From contig NZ_CANNBM010000001.1 in assembly GCF_947502895.1 (NCBI RefSeq), forward strand, positions 682,001 to 746,000: a DNA stretch of 64,000 bases. Direction: 5' to 3'. Shown piece after piece: positions 45,015 through 53,279 of the stretch (position 1 is the first letter of the stretch; each line of letters begins with the position of its first letter). The translations under genes were made by a program, and so were the position numbers. Source of the DNA: an uncultured Sulfitobacter sp. Lineage in GTDB: Bacteria > Pseudomonadota > Alphaproteobacteria > Rhodobacterales > Rhodobacteraceae. Under the pieces are notes generated by a model, which saw nothing but the letters and a program-made list of their open reading frames with translations, was not told where the DNA came from and did no database searches.

Positions 45015-45043
45015 AAAAGGGCGCTCCGACCGGAGCGCCCTTC
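45015..45043 (-). terminator. Terminator after rplA
   Basis: Perfect arms AAGGGCGCTCCG/CGGAGCGCCCTT with a T-run on the minus strand, about 20 bp past the rplA stop. Confidence 0.85.
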
Positions 45044-45064
45044 CTCAATTCCATGATACCGAAA

Positions 45065-45763
45065 TTACTCGGATGCAGCGTTGTCTACGGAAACAGTCAC
45101 GCCCGGACCCATTGTGGAGCTGAGTGCGATTTTCTGCATGTAGGAGCCTTTGGCGCCTGCTGGTTTGGCTTTTGCAACGGCACCGACGAAGGCGCGGATG
45201 TTTTCGACCAGCTTGGCTTCGTCAAAGGATGCTTTGCCAACGCCTGCATGGACGACACCGCCCTTTTCAGCCTTGAACTGCACTTCGCCGCCTTTGGCCG
45301 CTTTCACGGCTGCGGCCACGTCCATTGTCACTGTACCAACTTTGGGGTTTGGCATCAGGTTACGCGGACCCAGTACTTTACCCAAACGGCCCACAACGGG
45401 CATCATGTCAGGTGTCGCGATGCAACGGTCAAAGTCGATCTTGCCGCCTTGCACGATTTCCATCAGGTCTTCGGCGCCAACAATATCGGCACCTGCTGCT
45501 TGGGCTTCTTCGGCTTTGGGGCCGCGTGCAAATACTGCAACGCGAACGTCTTTGCCTGTGCCGTTTGGCAGGCCCACAACGCCGCGAACCATCTGGTCTG
45601 CGTGACGTGGATCAATGCCGAGGTTCATGGCGATTTCAACGGTCTCATCGAACTTGGTGTTCGAGTTGCCTTTGATCAGGGCCACAGCTTCTTCAACTGT
45701 CAGGTCCTCTTTGCCGACGAATGCTTCACGTGCGGCGCGGATGCGTTTTCCAAGTTTAGCCAT
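45065..45763 (-). CDS. rplA: 50S ribosomal protein L1
   Basis: L1 (232 aa) forms the mobile stalk at the E site and in E. coli represses the rplKA operon. FDETVEIAMNLGIDPRHADQMVRGVVGLPNGTGK and the signature GKVDFDRCIATPDMMPVVGRLGKVLGPRNLMPNPKVGT (Lys-Ile in this copy) are typical. It is 1 bp after rplK. Confidence 0.98.
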   Translation of the reverse strand: MAKLGKRIRAAREAFVGKEDLTVEEAVALIKGNSNTKFDETVEIAMNLGIDPRHADQMVRGVVGLPNGTGKDVRVAVFARGPKAEEAQAAGADIVGAEDLMEIVQGGKIDFDRCIATPDMMPVVGRLGKVLGPRNLMPNPKVGTVTMDVAAAVKAAKGGEVQFKAEKGGVVHAGVGKASFDEAKLVENIRAFVGAVAKAKPAGAKGSYMQKIALSSTMGPGVTVSVDNAASE

Positions 45764-45764
45764 C

Positions 45765-46190
45765 TTACTTAACCTCGATGCCCATGGACTTTGCGGAGCC
45801 CAGAATGATTTTCATTGCCTGTTCGACATCGTTCGCGGACAGATCGACCATTTTCGCTTCTGCGATCTCGCGCAGCTGCTTGCCGGTGATTGTGCCAACA
45901 GTCTCACGCGAAGGCGTTTTTGCGCCCGAGTTCACTTTGGCCGCTTTTTTCAGGTAGTAGGACGCAGGTGGCGTCTTGATGTCCATTGTAAAGGACTTGT
46001 CCTGATAATAGCTGATCACGGTGGGGCAAGGTGCGCCTGGCTCCATGTCCGCTGTCTTGGCGTTGAACGCTTTACAGAATTCCATGATGTTGATGCCGCG
46101 CTGACCCAGTGCGGGGCCTACGGGCGGGGACGGGTTTGCTTGACCCGCTTTAACTTGCAACTTCATCGTACCGACGAGTTTCTTGGCCAT
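45765..46190 (-). CDS. rplK: 50S ribosomal protein L11
   Basis: L11 (141 aa) lies in the GTPase-associated centre and is needed for RelA activation. MKLQVKAGQANPSPPVGPALGQRGINIMEFCKAFNAKT is the canonical N-terminal domain and TIKTPPASYYLKKAA-like DIKTPPASYYLKKA begins the C-terminal domain. First gene of the rplK-rplA unit, with AAAAGGAGAAGG before the ATG. Confidence 0.98.
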   Translation of the reverse strand: MAKKLVGTMKLQVKAGQANPSPPVGPALGQRGINIMEFCKAFNAKTADMEPGAPCPTVISYYQDKSFTMDIKTPPASYYLKKAAKVNSGAKTPSRETVGTITGKQLREIAEAKMVDLSANDVEQAMKIILGSAKSMGIEVK

Positions 46191-46310
46191 TGGCCTTCTC
46201 CTTTTAAAGCTCCCCGAGACGCGATCCCGAGGTCAGGTTGCTACGTGGTCCGGTGCCCGCACGCGTGCGCGCCGCCTCCCACGAAAAATGTCGCTAATGC
46301 AACAGCTGCG

Positions 46311-46339
46311 CACATAAACCGATCTGCTCAAATATGCAA
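46311..46339 (-). promoter_or_regulatory. Candidate promoter of rplK-rplA
   Basis: On the minus strand TTGCAT and TATGTG are separated by 17 bp, about 120 bp before rplK, in the 282-bp gap to the divergent LysM gene. The boxes are moderate. Confidence 0.4.
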
Positions 46340-46472
46340 GCTTACCATGACACCTATCCGCAGGCGCTGCCGAAACGCCCCGCTCTGGATGTGAATTGAT
46401 ACAAGAATCATTGCCGATCAGGGCGCACCTCTGCTTCATTAGTATTATTTAGAACCAGAAATCGGATAGACG

Positions 46473-47759
46473 ATGTTTCACATTCGCGGCCTTATAGCAG
46501 GCCTATCTATTGCCATCGCGCCTTTTGCAGGCTCTGCGCAAGGCGACACCATCACATGCGGCAAAGACTATACCGTCGCGCGCGGGGATACCCTCAGCAA
46601 AATCAGCATCCGGGCTTACGGCATCAGCGCCTTCGGGGTACTGGTCGAGGCGAACAAAGACGCTTTGGCAGCCAATCCGAACCTGCTGTTTGTCGGCCAG
46701 AAATTAATGGTCCCTTGTCGTGACACTGCCGCGCAGGCCAAGGTCGTGCCAGACACAACGCAAGGCACCACACCTGAAACAGACACGCAAGGGCCCGTGG
46801 TTCTGACGTTCAACAAAGTCTCCGACCCGCGGTTTGTAATCAACTCGGCGATCATCGATCCCTTTCTGGAACAGATCGAGATGGCAACAGAGGGGCGCGT
46901 CAAATTTGTAGCGCCCGAGGAGATGAACAGATCTGCGATAGATCAGCTGGAGCTGGTTAAAACAGGTCAGATCGATGCCACCTACGTTCTCAACAGTTAT
47001 CTGGCTAAATCGCACCCTTTGCTCGCCCTGCCCATGATACCGCTGATGGGCGGCTCTGCCGAGCAGACCGCGGTTTCACTCTGGAACCTGCATGATCGTT
47101 ACCTCGCCGAGACGGGTTATTTTGACGATGCACATGTGCTGGGCTTTATCGCCGCGCCAACGGCACACATCTGGCACAGCATAGATGACCCCGTGGTTGC
47201 AGGCGAAAACATTCTGAACAGAAACAACTATCCGGTCCCGTATTTTGAGGGTCTCGACACAATCGGGCCAAAACGTGTGCAGCAACAGAACGCGGCAATC
47301 TATGGCACCCACGACGAAGCAAGTGACGGGCCATTGACGTTTATGATGGCCCATGGCGCGGCGCGCGGGGGCGGCATCTGGAACCCGACACGTGGTGTCA
47401 CTGAGGTGGAGAACGGTATCTATACGCCGACCTTCACCGTTATAGTATCGAATGAAGCATGGGCGCGCATTGGCGCCGCCGATCAGGAAACAATCAACAC
47501 CCTGTCAGGCCTCAACCTGTCAAAAAAGTCGGCCGCGTGGGACGATTTTGACAACAGCCACCGTCAGATCATGAAAGACACCGGATTGCTCGTGAACTAT
47601 CCCGATGGCCCTTTGCTGCGTGAGATAGAAGAGAGCACCCAAACGAAACTTGCCATATGGGCAGAGGCTGCAACGCCTTTAGGCATACCTGCTCAACAGG
47701 CCATCGCATCCTACCGCGCTGATCTGGCATCCCTGCGGTATTTGCTGATCTTTAGATAG
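46473..47759 (+). CDS. LysM domain fused to a TRAP-type (DctP) solute-binding domain
   Basis: 428 aa. A signal peptide (1-22, ending GSAQG) leads to the periplasm. Residues 33-81 form one LysM domain (YTVARGDTLSKISIRAYG ... NPNLLFVGQKLMVPC), normally a peptidoglycan binder. After a Thr/Asp-rich linker, residues 109-400 resemble DctP-type TRAP binding proteins: DPRFVINSAIIDPFLEQIEMATEGRVKF, DQLELVKTGQIDATYVLNSYLAKSHPLLALPMIPLMGG, VSNEAWARIGAADQETINTLSGL. No TRAP membrane subunits are adjacent. It may be a wall-tethered sensor or binding protein. It sits alone between rplK and nusG, divergent from rplK. Confidence 0.8.
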   Translation: MFHIRGLIAGLSIAIAPFAGSAQGDTITCGKDYTVARGDTLSKISIRAYGISAFGVLVEANKDALAANPNLLFVGQKLMVPCRDTAAQAKVVPDTTQGTTPETDTQGPVVLTFNKVSDPRFVINSAIIDPFLEQIEMATEGRVKFVAPEEMNRSAIDQLELVKTGQIDATYVLNSYLAKSHPLLALPMIPLMGGSAEQTAVSLWNLHDRYLAETGYFDDAHVLGFIAAPTAHIWHSIDDPVVAGENILNRNNYPVPYFEGLDTIGPKRVQQQNAAIYGTHDEASDGPLTFMMAHGAARGGGIWNPTRGVTEVENGIYTPTFTVIVSNEAWARIGAADQETINTLSGLNLSKKSAAWDDFDNSHRQIMKDTGLLVNYPDGPLLREIEESTQTKLAIWAEAATPLGIPAQQAIASYRADLASLRYLLIFR

Positions 47760-47791
47760 CCGCTGCAAAAAAATCGCATCACTGGAATGAC

Positions 47792-47822
47792 AAACGCCGC
47801 CCCCAACGGAGCGGCGTTTTTA
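47792..47822 (+). terminator. Terminator after the LysM-TRAP gene
   Basis: Stem AAACGCCGC/GCGGCGTTT followed by TTTTTATTA on the plus strand, 33 bp past the stop. The other side has only TTTG, so it mainly serves the plus-strand gene, and could also stop nusG transcripts. Confidence 0.8.
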
Positions 47823-47886
47823 TTACTGTGTTCTCGGCCTGCACGTTCAGGCCACCAAGCAAGCTACACGTAAAGAGGCGCAGTGC

Positions 47887-48420
47887 CTAGACCTGTTTAT
47901 TGACCTGTGTGAAGTCCAGCTCGACGGGTGTTTCGCGACCAAAAATTGACACCATAACCTTGAGCTTCTGGTTGTCTTCGTCCACCTGCTCGACCATGCC
48001 GTCGAAATCCTCGAAAGGGCCGTCGGCCACTTTGACGCGCTCGCCGATCTCGAAGTGGATAAGCGTACGGGGGGTTTCTTCGCCCTCCTGCACACGGCCA
48101 AGGATCGCCGTGACTTCGGCATCGCGCATTGGCATCGGGCGGCCCTGTGGCCCCAAAAACCCTGTGACACGGTTGATGGAGTTGATCAGGTGATAGCCTT
48201 TGTCGGACATCTCCATGTGCACCAGCACATAACCAGGCATAAAGCGGCGCTCTGTCGTGACCTTTTTGCCGCGACGAACTTCAATCACTTCTTCGGTTGG
48301 CACCAGCACCTCGTCGATCTGGTCCTCAAGCTCTTGTTCCGCCACTGTGGTGCGGATCTGCTCGGCGATCTTTTTCTCGAAGTTGGAAAGGACGCTGACC
48401 GAATACCACCGTTTTGCCAT
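47887..48420 (-). CDS. nusG: Transcription termination/antitermination factor NusG
   Basis: NusG (177 aa) links RNA polymerase to Rho or to S10 on the ribosome. The N-terminal NGN domain begins KRWYSVSVLSNFEKKIAEQIRTT and ends VTGFLGP; the C-terminal KOW domain is GERVKVADGPFEDFDGMVEQVDEDNQKLKVMVSIFGRETPVELDFTQV. The secE-nusG gap is 208 bp, longer than usual. Confidence 0.98.
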   Translation of the reverse strand: MAKRWYSVSVLSNFEKKIAEQIRTTVAEQELEDQIDEVLVPTEEVIEVRRGKKVTTERRFMPGYVLVHMEMSDKGYHLINSINRVTGFLGPQGRPMPMRDAEVTAILGRVQEGEETPRTLIHFEIGERVKVADGPFEDFDGMVEQVDEDNQKLKVMVSIFGRETPVELDFTQVNKQV

Positions 48421-48628
48421 TTGATCTGTCGTCCTTGTCCTATGCGCTGCTTGCGCGTGCGAATTTTATACTCTTGCAGGGCTAGTCGCCCCCTCACCCC
48501 CACAGCACAACACACGCAACTCGAATCGCGCAGCACCGCGTTACAGGGCAGGATTGCGGGTTAGCCCACGTGCCATTGGGATTCAAGGGTCTGTCGTGTT
48601 TTTGCGCCTGTGGTCGTGCAGTTTGGCC

Positions 48629-48826
48629 TTAGCCAAACATGTTCAGGACATACTGCAATCCGCCACGGATCAGGATATCGACCAGCGCAAAGAACACAGC
48701 TGTCAGCGCCGCGAGGATGAACACCATAACCGTGGTCAACATCACCTCACGACGTGTGGGCCAAACAACTTTGGCCACTTCGGCGCGGACCTGCTGGATA
48801 AACTGAAGCGGATTGGTGGTGGCCAT
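48629..48826 (-). CDS. secE: Protein translocase subunit SecE
   Basis: SecE (65 aa), the single-span form of the SecYEG clamp. NPLQFIQQVRAEVAKVVWPTRREVMLTTVMVFILAALTAVFFALVDILI has the amphipathic helix, the conserved VVWPTRRE hinge and one membrane segment. It stands between the 267-aa hypothetical gene and nusG. Confidence 0.97.
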   Translation of the reverse strand: MATTNPLQFIQQVRAEVAKVVWPTRREVMLTTVMVFILAALTAVFFALVDILIRGGLQYVLNMFG

Positions 48827-48904
48827 GGATCACATCCTGAATTGTCGTGTTAGATGCATCTAACGGCTGCGGGGCGGTGTTTCAAGGCTGCAATTGCGGC
48901 GCTG

Positions 48905-49708
48905 TCACGCCCCTTTTTCATGCATCCCTGCCAAACGCCGCTCCAGCGCGTCATCATGGCGACGCTCGGCAGTGGCCAGATCACCAAAGTCGGGCAAATA
49001 GAACGCGTCTACCGTACCTTCGGGGAACCGATCCAACACCGCATCCCAACGCATGGCAAAAGCATCCAGACGCGCATGCAGTACGGCCGCCCGCGCAGGG
49101 CGACGATTTGCGTACCAGCGACCGACCTTCATCATGCCCTGCCAAAAACCGTCATATCCCAAGATTAAAAATACCCCGACCATGATGAATAAGAAGATGA
49201 ACGTCAGCCCCAGAACCAGCCAAGGGCGCATCAGAACCAGCAAGGCGAAAGCACCAAGAGCGATGTGCGCAGGCGTCGGGCGATAGCCGCGCAGCCTGTC
49301 TGTCAGATTCGCGATGAAACCACCCGCCCCTTGTGCCTCGCCCGATGGCGCCTTTTGCTTGGCGGCAAGAGGTTGTGCAGCTGCTGGCGCTTCGGCTTTT
49401 GGCGCTTTGGGCTTACGCCTGAGCGAGAAGCCACGCTTGACCCGTTTGGGCGCAAGCACCTGTGCGGCATAGGCTTCGGCCTCGGGATCGGCAATCGGGT
49501 CTTCCAACGGGGGCAACACATCAGCTTTGCGGCGCAATCCTGCAACCGCACGCGGCAGCTTGCTTGAGGCAGGTGCAGCTTGGTCTGCTTTGGGTGCAGG
49601 TACCACTGGCGTGTCCTCGGTAAGGATCGACCGGATCGCACTCAGAGAATCTGCGTCCAGCTCTGCTTCTGTGCTGTCATGCGTGGGAATCTTTTGGGCT
49701 TGTGTCAT
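48905..49708 (-). CDS. Membrane-spanning hypothetical protein
   Basis: 267 aa from the ATG at 49706-49708 (GGACAG upstream; the frame is open further). An acidic/proline-rich N-terminal half with basic patches (RVKRGFSLRRKPKAPKAEAPAAAQPLAAKQ) is followed by HIALGAFALLVLMRPWLVLGLTFIFLFIMVGVFLILGY, two adjoining membrane segments, and a cytoplasmic, Arg-rich C-terminal part (WYANRRPARAAVLHARLDAFAMRWDAVLDRFPEG). I recognise the pattern from roseobacters but no named domain. It lies between tRNA-Trp and secE, so it may be cotranscribed with secE-nusG. Confidence 0.7.
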   Translation of the reverse strand: MTQAQKIPTHDSTEAELDADSLSAIRSILTEDTPVVPAPKADQAAPASSKLPRAVAGLRRKADVLPPLEDPIADPEAEAYAAQVLAPKRVKRGFSLRRKPKAPKAEAPAAAQPLAAKQKAPSGEAQGAGGFIANLTDRLRGYRPTPAHIALGAFALLVLMRPWLVLGLTFIFLFIMVGVFLILGYDGFWQGMMKVGRWYANRRPARAAVLHARLDAFAMRWDAVLDRFPEGTVDAFYLPDFGDLATAERRHDDALERRLAGMHEKGA

Positions 49709-49902
49709 CTGTCCATACCGTTGCGCTGGGATATCAGGCTTTACCCATCCTCCAGATTTGCATCTTTTCAATGGAGGATTTGTGGCGCAAATTTGTCATT
49801 AGCCGCGGTATGGGATCAATCAATCACGCCAGATCCGGCTGTTGAAAAAACAGCAACAATCCAGAGCGGTGACGCGAAAAATCTGTGACCTGTGGGGAAA
49901 GT

Positions 49903-49978
49903 TGGCAGGGGCTGAGGGACTCGAACCCACGACCCTCGGTTTTGGAGACCGATGCTCTACCAACTGAGCTAAACCCCT
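49903..49978 (-). tRNA. tRNA-Trp (anticodon CCA)
   Basis: On the minus strand a full cloverleaf: acceptor AGGGGTT/AGCCCCT, D arm AGCTCAGTTGGTAGAGC, anticodon stem-loop CGGTCTCCAAAACCG with anticodon CCA, T arm GTGGGTTCGAGTCCC, discriminator G and an encoded CCA end. It lies upstream of secE, the classical tuf-trnW-secE position. Confidence 0.97.
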
Positions 49979-50101
49979 ATGCCGAGGCATGGCCTATTCT
50001 GGATTGCAGTCAGGATCAAGAGGGATCGCGCCTAGATCGGTCAAATTGCACTAGGTTTTTGCAACAGGCCATTGCGCCGCGCCTATCGACCTCTCATGAG
50101 A

Positions 50102-50130
50102 AGGGAGCCTGCGCATGGCACAGGCTCCCT
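50102..50130 (-). terminator. Terminator after the CoA-transferase gene
   Basis: Perfect 10-bp arms AGGGAGCCTG/CAGGCTCCCT; only a weak TTCTC follows on the minus strand. 20 bp past the CoA-transferase stop codon. Confidence 0.6.
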
Positions 50131-50149
50131 CAATTCAATTCGCCAGCGT

Positions 50150-51391
50150 TCAGGCCGCAGTGCGCGGGCGGGCGAATGACGGGCTTTGCACAACACCTTT
50201 GTCGAACAGTTTGCCGATCTCGCCATCGGTCATACCCACGACGTCACCCAAGACCTCTTCGGTATGCTGCCCCAATACTGGGGCAACCTGCGGATCCTTA
50301 CGTGGTCCCGATGAAAACGTGACCGGCGCACCAGGCACCGGAAAGCGGCCAAGGCCCGGCTGGTCCAGCATTTTGAACATCGGGTTTGCCGTGCTCAAAT
50401 CGGGGTCTTCCGCGACAGCTTGTTTGATCGTGCGAAACGGCGCCCATGTCAGCTTCATCGCGTCAAACATCGGACCAATCTCGCTAAGCGCGCGGGCAGC
50501 AAACCATGGCTTGAGAATCTCAGTAATCTCATGGCGCAAGGTCCAGCGGTTGCCTTCATCGCGCAGGCTCAGACCACTGTGCTGCTCGAGAACACCCAAA
50601 GCGTTGGTGGATTCTGTCGCCTTCACCAGACCCGACCACTGCCGACCTGTCAGCCCGATGACCATAATGCGCGCACCATCGGCGCAGACAAAGTCCTGCC
50701 CGTAGGCACCATAAAGCGCGTTACCCGACTTGGTGCGCGCTGTCTCGTTCACAACAGCATCCCCGATCAGACCCAAGTGACCCATGGCAGCGGCGGCGAC
50801 GTCTTTAAGTGACAGCTCAACCTCTTGACCAGTGCCACGGCGCAGGCGGTGACGCTCTGCCGCGAGCAAGGCACTGACACACAGATTACCCGCCAGCAAA
50901 TCCCATGCCGGAACCGCATTTGCGACAGGCCCTTCATGGCCTTCAGGGCCGGTAATGTCAGGCACCCCCAACGCTGGGTTCACTGTATAATCGACCTGCG
51001 GGCGGCCGTGACGATCCCCCAGAAGGGTAACTGTGATCAAATCCTTTCGGTGCTGGCGCAGGGTGTCGTAATCCATCCAACCGCGCACGCGCAGGTTCGT
51101 CAGAAACATTCCCGCGTCCTCACCTGGCGCAGTGACGATCCGTGTGACCAGCTCTCGCCCCTCTTCAGATTTCATGTCCACCGCAACCGAGCGTTTGCCC
51201 TTGTTCAGGCCCGCCCAAAACAGACTCTGCCCCGATGGTGCCAGTGGCAGGCGGCCTGCGTCCAGCCCCCCTTCAACGCGGTCAAAACGGATCACATCCG
51301 CACCCATCTGTGCCAGTGTCATACCCGCAAGCGGCACCGCAACAAAAGCCGAGCCTTCGACGACACGCATACCCTGTAAAATCGTGCTCAT
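50150..51391 (-). CDS. CaiB/BaiF-family CoA-transferase
   Basis: 413 aa, class III (CaiB/BaiF) CoA-transferase. Signatures: RVVEGSAFVAVPLAGMTLAQMGADVIRFDRVEGG near the N-terminus, LNKGKRSVAVDMKSEEGRELV, and the probable catalytic Asp164 in PAWDLLAGN followed by ALLAAERHR. Family members move CoA between dicarboxylic or other acids through an aspartyl-CoA anhydride. The ATG (GGGAG upstream) lies one base after the stop of the hydratase gene, so they are one operon. With a mesaconyl-CoA hydratase-type partner the pair may act on mesaconate/itaconate-like C5 acids, but no lyase gene is next to them. Confidence 0.88.
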   Translation of the reverse strand: MSTILQGMRVVEGSAFVAVPLAGMTLAQMGADVIRFDRVEGGLDAGRLPLAPSGQSLFWAGLNKGKRSVAVDMKSEEGRELVTRIVTAPGEDAGMFLTNLRVRGWMDYDTLRQHRKDLITVTLLGDRHGRPQVDYTVNPALGVPDITGPEGHEGPVANAVPAWDLLAGNLCVSALLAAERHRLRRGTGQEVELSLKDVAAAAMGHLGLIGDAVVNETARTKSGNALYGAYGQDFVCADGARIMVIGLTGRQWSGLVKATESTNALGVLEQHSGLSLRDEGNRWTLRHEITEILKPWFAARALSEIGPMFDAMKLTWAPFRTIKQAVAEDPDLSTANPMFKMLDQPGLGRFPVPGAPVTFSSGPRKDPQVAPVLGQHTEEVLGDVVGMTDGEIGKLFDKGVVQSPSFARPRTAA

Positions 51392-51392
51392 A

Positions 51393-52235
51393 TCATATCT
51401 CCCATATTGCGCTGGCTTGCATGCCCTGATGGCTGCCCTGTGCAACCGTACACAGCGACCATTCCACATCGGATGTTTTGCTTGCCGAAATCTCCACCGA
51501 GTCGGACGCAAAGACAGGATGCACACCACGGAATGAAAACATGCTCGGCGCACGCCCACGATGGCGTGTTGCCATATCCATCAGCAAGTTTGCCTGCAGC
51601 GGGCCATGCACGACCAGATCCGGGTAATGCTCTACCTCTTGGGTGTAGGGCAGATCATAATGGATGCGGTGCGCGTTGAAGGTTATCGCGGAATAGCGGA
51701 AGAGCAGCGGTGTCGTGATCTCTACTGGCTCACGAATGCTATCTGTCGGGGGCGTGATCGCGCGCGGCGCACGGAAGCTGTCGGGGATCTGCAAGTAGAC
51801 AATATCCTGCTGCTCGCGCACTGCCAGACCATTCTCGCCGCTGATGTCATGCTCCAATGTGACAAATACCATGTCGCCCGCTGCACCCGATTTCTCGGTC
51901 ACGTTTGCAATACGGGTTTCACGGCTCAGGCGCTCCCCGACATGCAGGGGTGAAATGAACTCCAGTGCGCCCCCTGCCCACATGCGGCGGTTCAAACGAA
52001 CGGGCGGCATAAAACCACCGAGCCTCGGATGCCCGTCAGGGCCGAGATGCGCCATTGACGCCGTTGGCGGGAAACCGAACCAGTGCCAAAGAGCAGGAAG
52101 TGCATCCCCCTTCCGCGGTGTCGCCACATCAGGATTGCCCAACACCGCATGTGCCGATTGCGCGCCCATCGCCGAAACTTCACCGGTGCTGACTTCACTT
52201 CGGTTAATCCATGCAGAAAGGTTGATCTGATCCAT
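51393..52235 (-). CDS. MaoC/FAS1-like dehydratase (mesaconyl-C4-CoA hydratase type)
   Basis: 280 aa, a double hot-dog (MaoC-like) hydratase resembling mesaconyl-C4-CoA hydratases. N-terminal half: WHWFGFPPTASMAHLGPDGHPRLGGFMPPVRLNRRMWAGGALEFISPLHVGERL; C-terminal half: LFRYSAITFNAHRIHYDLPYTQEVEHYPDLVVHGPLQANLLMDMA, which holds the hydratase-like Asn-x-His-x-x-His-x-Asp motif. GAGGAGG precedes the ATG. It is the first gene of a two-gene operon with the CoA-transferase; a GntR-type palindrome lies 80 bp upstream. Confidence 0.87.
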   Translation of the reverse strand: MDQINLSAWINRSEVSTGEVSAMGAQSAHAVLGNPDVATPRKGDALPALWHWFGFPPTASMAHLGPDGHPRLGGFMPPVRLNRRMWAGGALEFISPLHVGERLSRETRIANVTEKSGAAGDMVFVTLEHDISGENGLAVREQQDIVYLQIPDSFRAPRAITPPTDSIREPVEITTPLLFRYSAITFNAHRIHYDLPYTQEVEHYPDLVVHGPLQANLLMDMATRHRGRAPSMFSFRGVHPVFASDSVEISASKTSDVEWSLCTVAQGSHQGMQASAIWEI

Positions 52236-52313
52236 AATAGTGCCTCCTCGTTGCACTAAATGTCGTCCAGACCTCGGAAAAATCAAGCATTATTAATGGG
52301 TTATCGGTAGACC

Positions 52314-52325
52314 ATCGTATACAAT
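52314..52325 (-). promoter_or_regulatory. GntR-type operator candidate
   Basis: On the minus strand ATTGTATACGAT is a near-perfect palindrome about a GTATAC core, the T-GT-n-AC-A pattern of FadR/FCD-type GntR sites. It lies about 80 bp before the hydratase gene in a 239-bp gap with no gene. No GntR gene is present in the window. Confidence 0.35.
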
Positions 52326-52474
52326 AGAAAATTGCTGCGAATGCAGCCACTGCCGCTTGCGTTGAATTTGCTACACCTTTTGCGCGAATCTCACGTAATT
52401 CTGCGATGCAGCAGGGACTGCATATTTTTTGGGCGAACTTCACTATGCCCGCCCAAAACGCCCCAAAGGTTTCC

Positions 52475-53137
52475 CTACGTCGCTCTTCGTGCGAGGGCCT
52501 GAACATCTCCGCCGCAAATCAAACCTTCGTTTTCAAGGATCATGTCGATAGGCCAATCCCACCATTGCAAACGCTGCAAAGTGTCGATTTCTTCTTGTGA
52601 AAATCGGTGGCGCACAACGCGGGCAGGATTACCGGCTACGATGCTATAGGCGTCGACGCAGCCCTGAACAACAGCCCCCGCACCAACGATAACGCCATTG
52701 CCAATCTCGGCTCCGGGCAAAATCCGCGCTCCTTGACCGATCCAGACATCATGCCCAATACGCGTATCCGCACCCGCTGCTGGCATCGACGGACGGTTGG
52801 CCATCGGCCCTCCGCCAAATACGGCGAAGGGAAAGCTGGAGATACCATCATAGCGGTGATTGGCGGATGCTGTGATAAACTGCACCCCATCCGCGATCTG
52901 GCAGAACTTTCCTATGATCAGCTGCTCTGGACTGAATTCATATAGATAGGGGGCCAGATGTGCGGCCCAGTCATCGGGTGGGGTGTGCGCGCTGGCATAG
53001 CTGTATTCGCCCACCGTTATGCGAGGGTGGGACAAAGCTGAACGCAAAAAGACAGTTCCTTCATGGGCGCACCCATCTGGCAAACGGATCGGGTGCAAGG
53101 TCGTGGGGTTGGCGAAACTCTCACGGGTATCAGGCAT
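52475..53137 (-). CDS. Hexapeptide-repeat (CatB/Vat-type) acetyltransferase
   Basis: 220 aa with a left-handed beta-helix: IIGKFCQIADGVQFITASANHRYDGISSFPF, RIGHDVWIGQGARILPGAEIGNGVIVGAGAVVQGCVDAYSIVAGNPARVVRHRF. The catalytic His of xenobiotic acetyltransferases corresponds to His94 in SANHRYDG. Family members include type B chloramphenicol and streptogramin acetyltransferases, but many chromosomal ones act on sugars or are uncharacterised, so resistance is not inferred. AGGAG before the ATG. Transcribed in the same direction as tuf2, after its terminator. Confidence 0.85.
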   Translation of the reverse strand: MPDTRESFANPTTLHPIRLPDGCAHEGTVFLRSALSHPRITVGEYSYASAHTPPDDWAAHLAPYLYEFSPEQLIIGKFCQIADGVQFITASANHRYDGISSFPFAVFGGGPMANRPSMPAAGADTRIGHDVWIGQGARILPGAEIGNGVIVGAGAVVQGCVDAYSIVAGNPARVVRHRFSQEEIDTLQRLQWWDWPIDMILENEGLICGGDVQALARRAT

Positions 53138-53215
53138 ATCGGCTCCTGCGATTTACTGGATGATCCGCCCGTTTGGCAAAATTTGCAAACAAATGCTGCC
53201 CCCTCCAAACGAAAC

Positions 53216-53243
53216 AAAGGCCCCTCCTTTCGGAGAGGCCTTT
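53216..53243 (-). terminator. Terminator of tuf2
   Basis: Same AAAGGCC/GGCCTTT hairpin as after tuf1, 37 bp past the tuf2 stop codon. Confidence 0.8.
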
Positions 53244-53279
53244 GCTTTGCTGTCGCACAGAGACCTGCGCGAAGCGAAG

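Noticed and set aside
52204..52506. A 100-codon minus-strand frame upstream of the hydratase gene
   Set aside because: It overlaps the strong ribosome binding site and start of the hydratase in another frame and has no protein-like features.
52475..53137. Chloramphenicol/streptogramin resistance gene
   Set aside because: The fold matches the xenobiotic acetyltransferase family, but chromosomal members are diverse and no mobile context is present.
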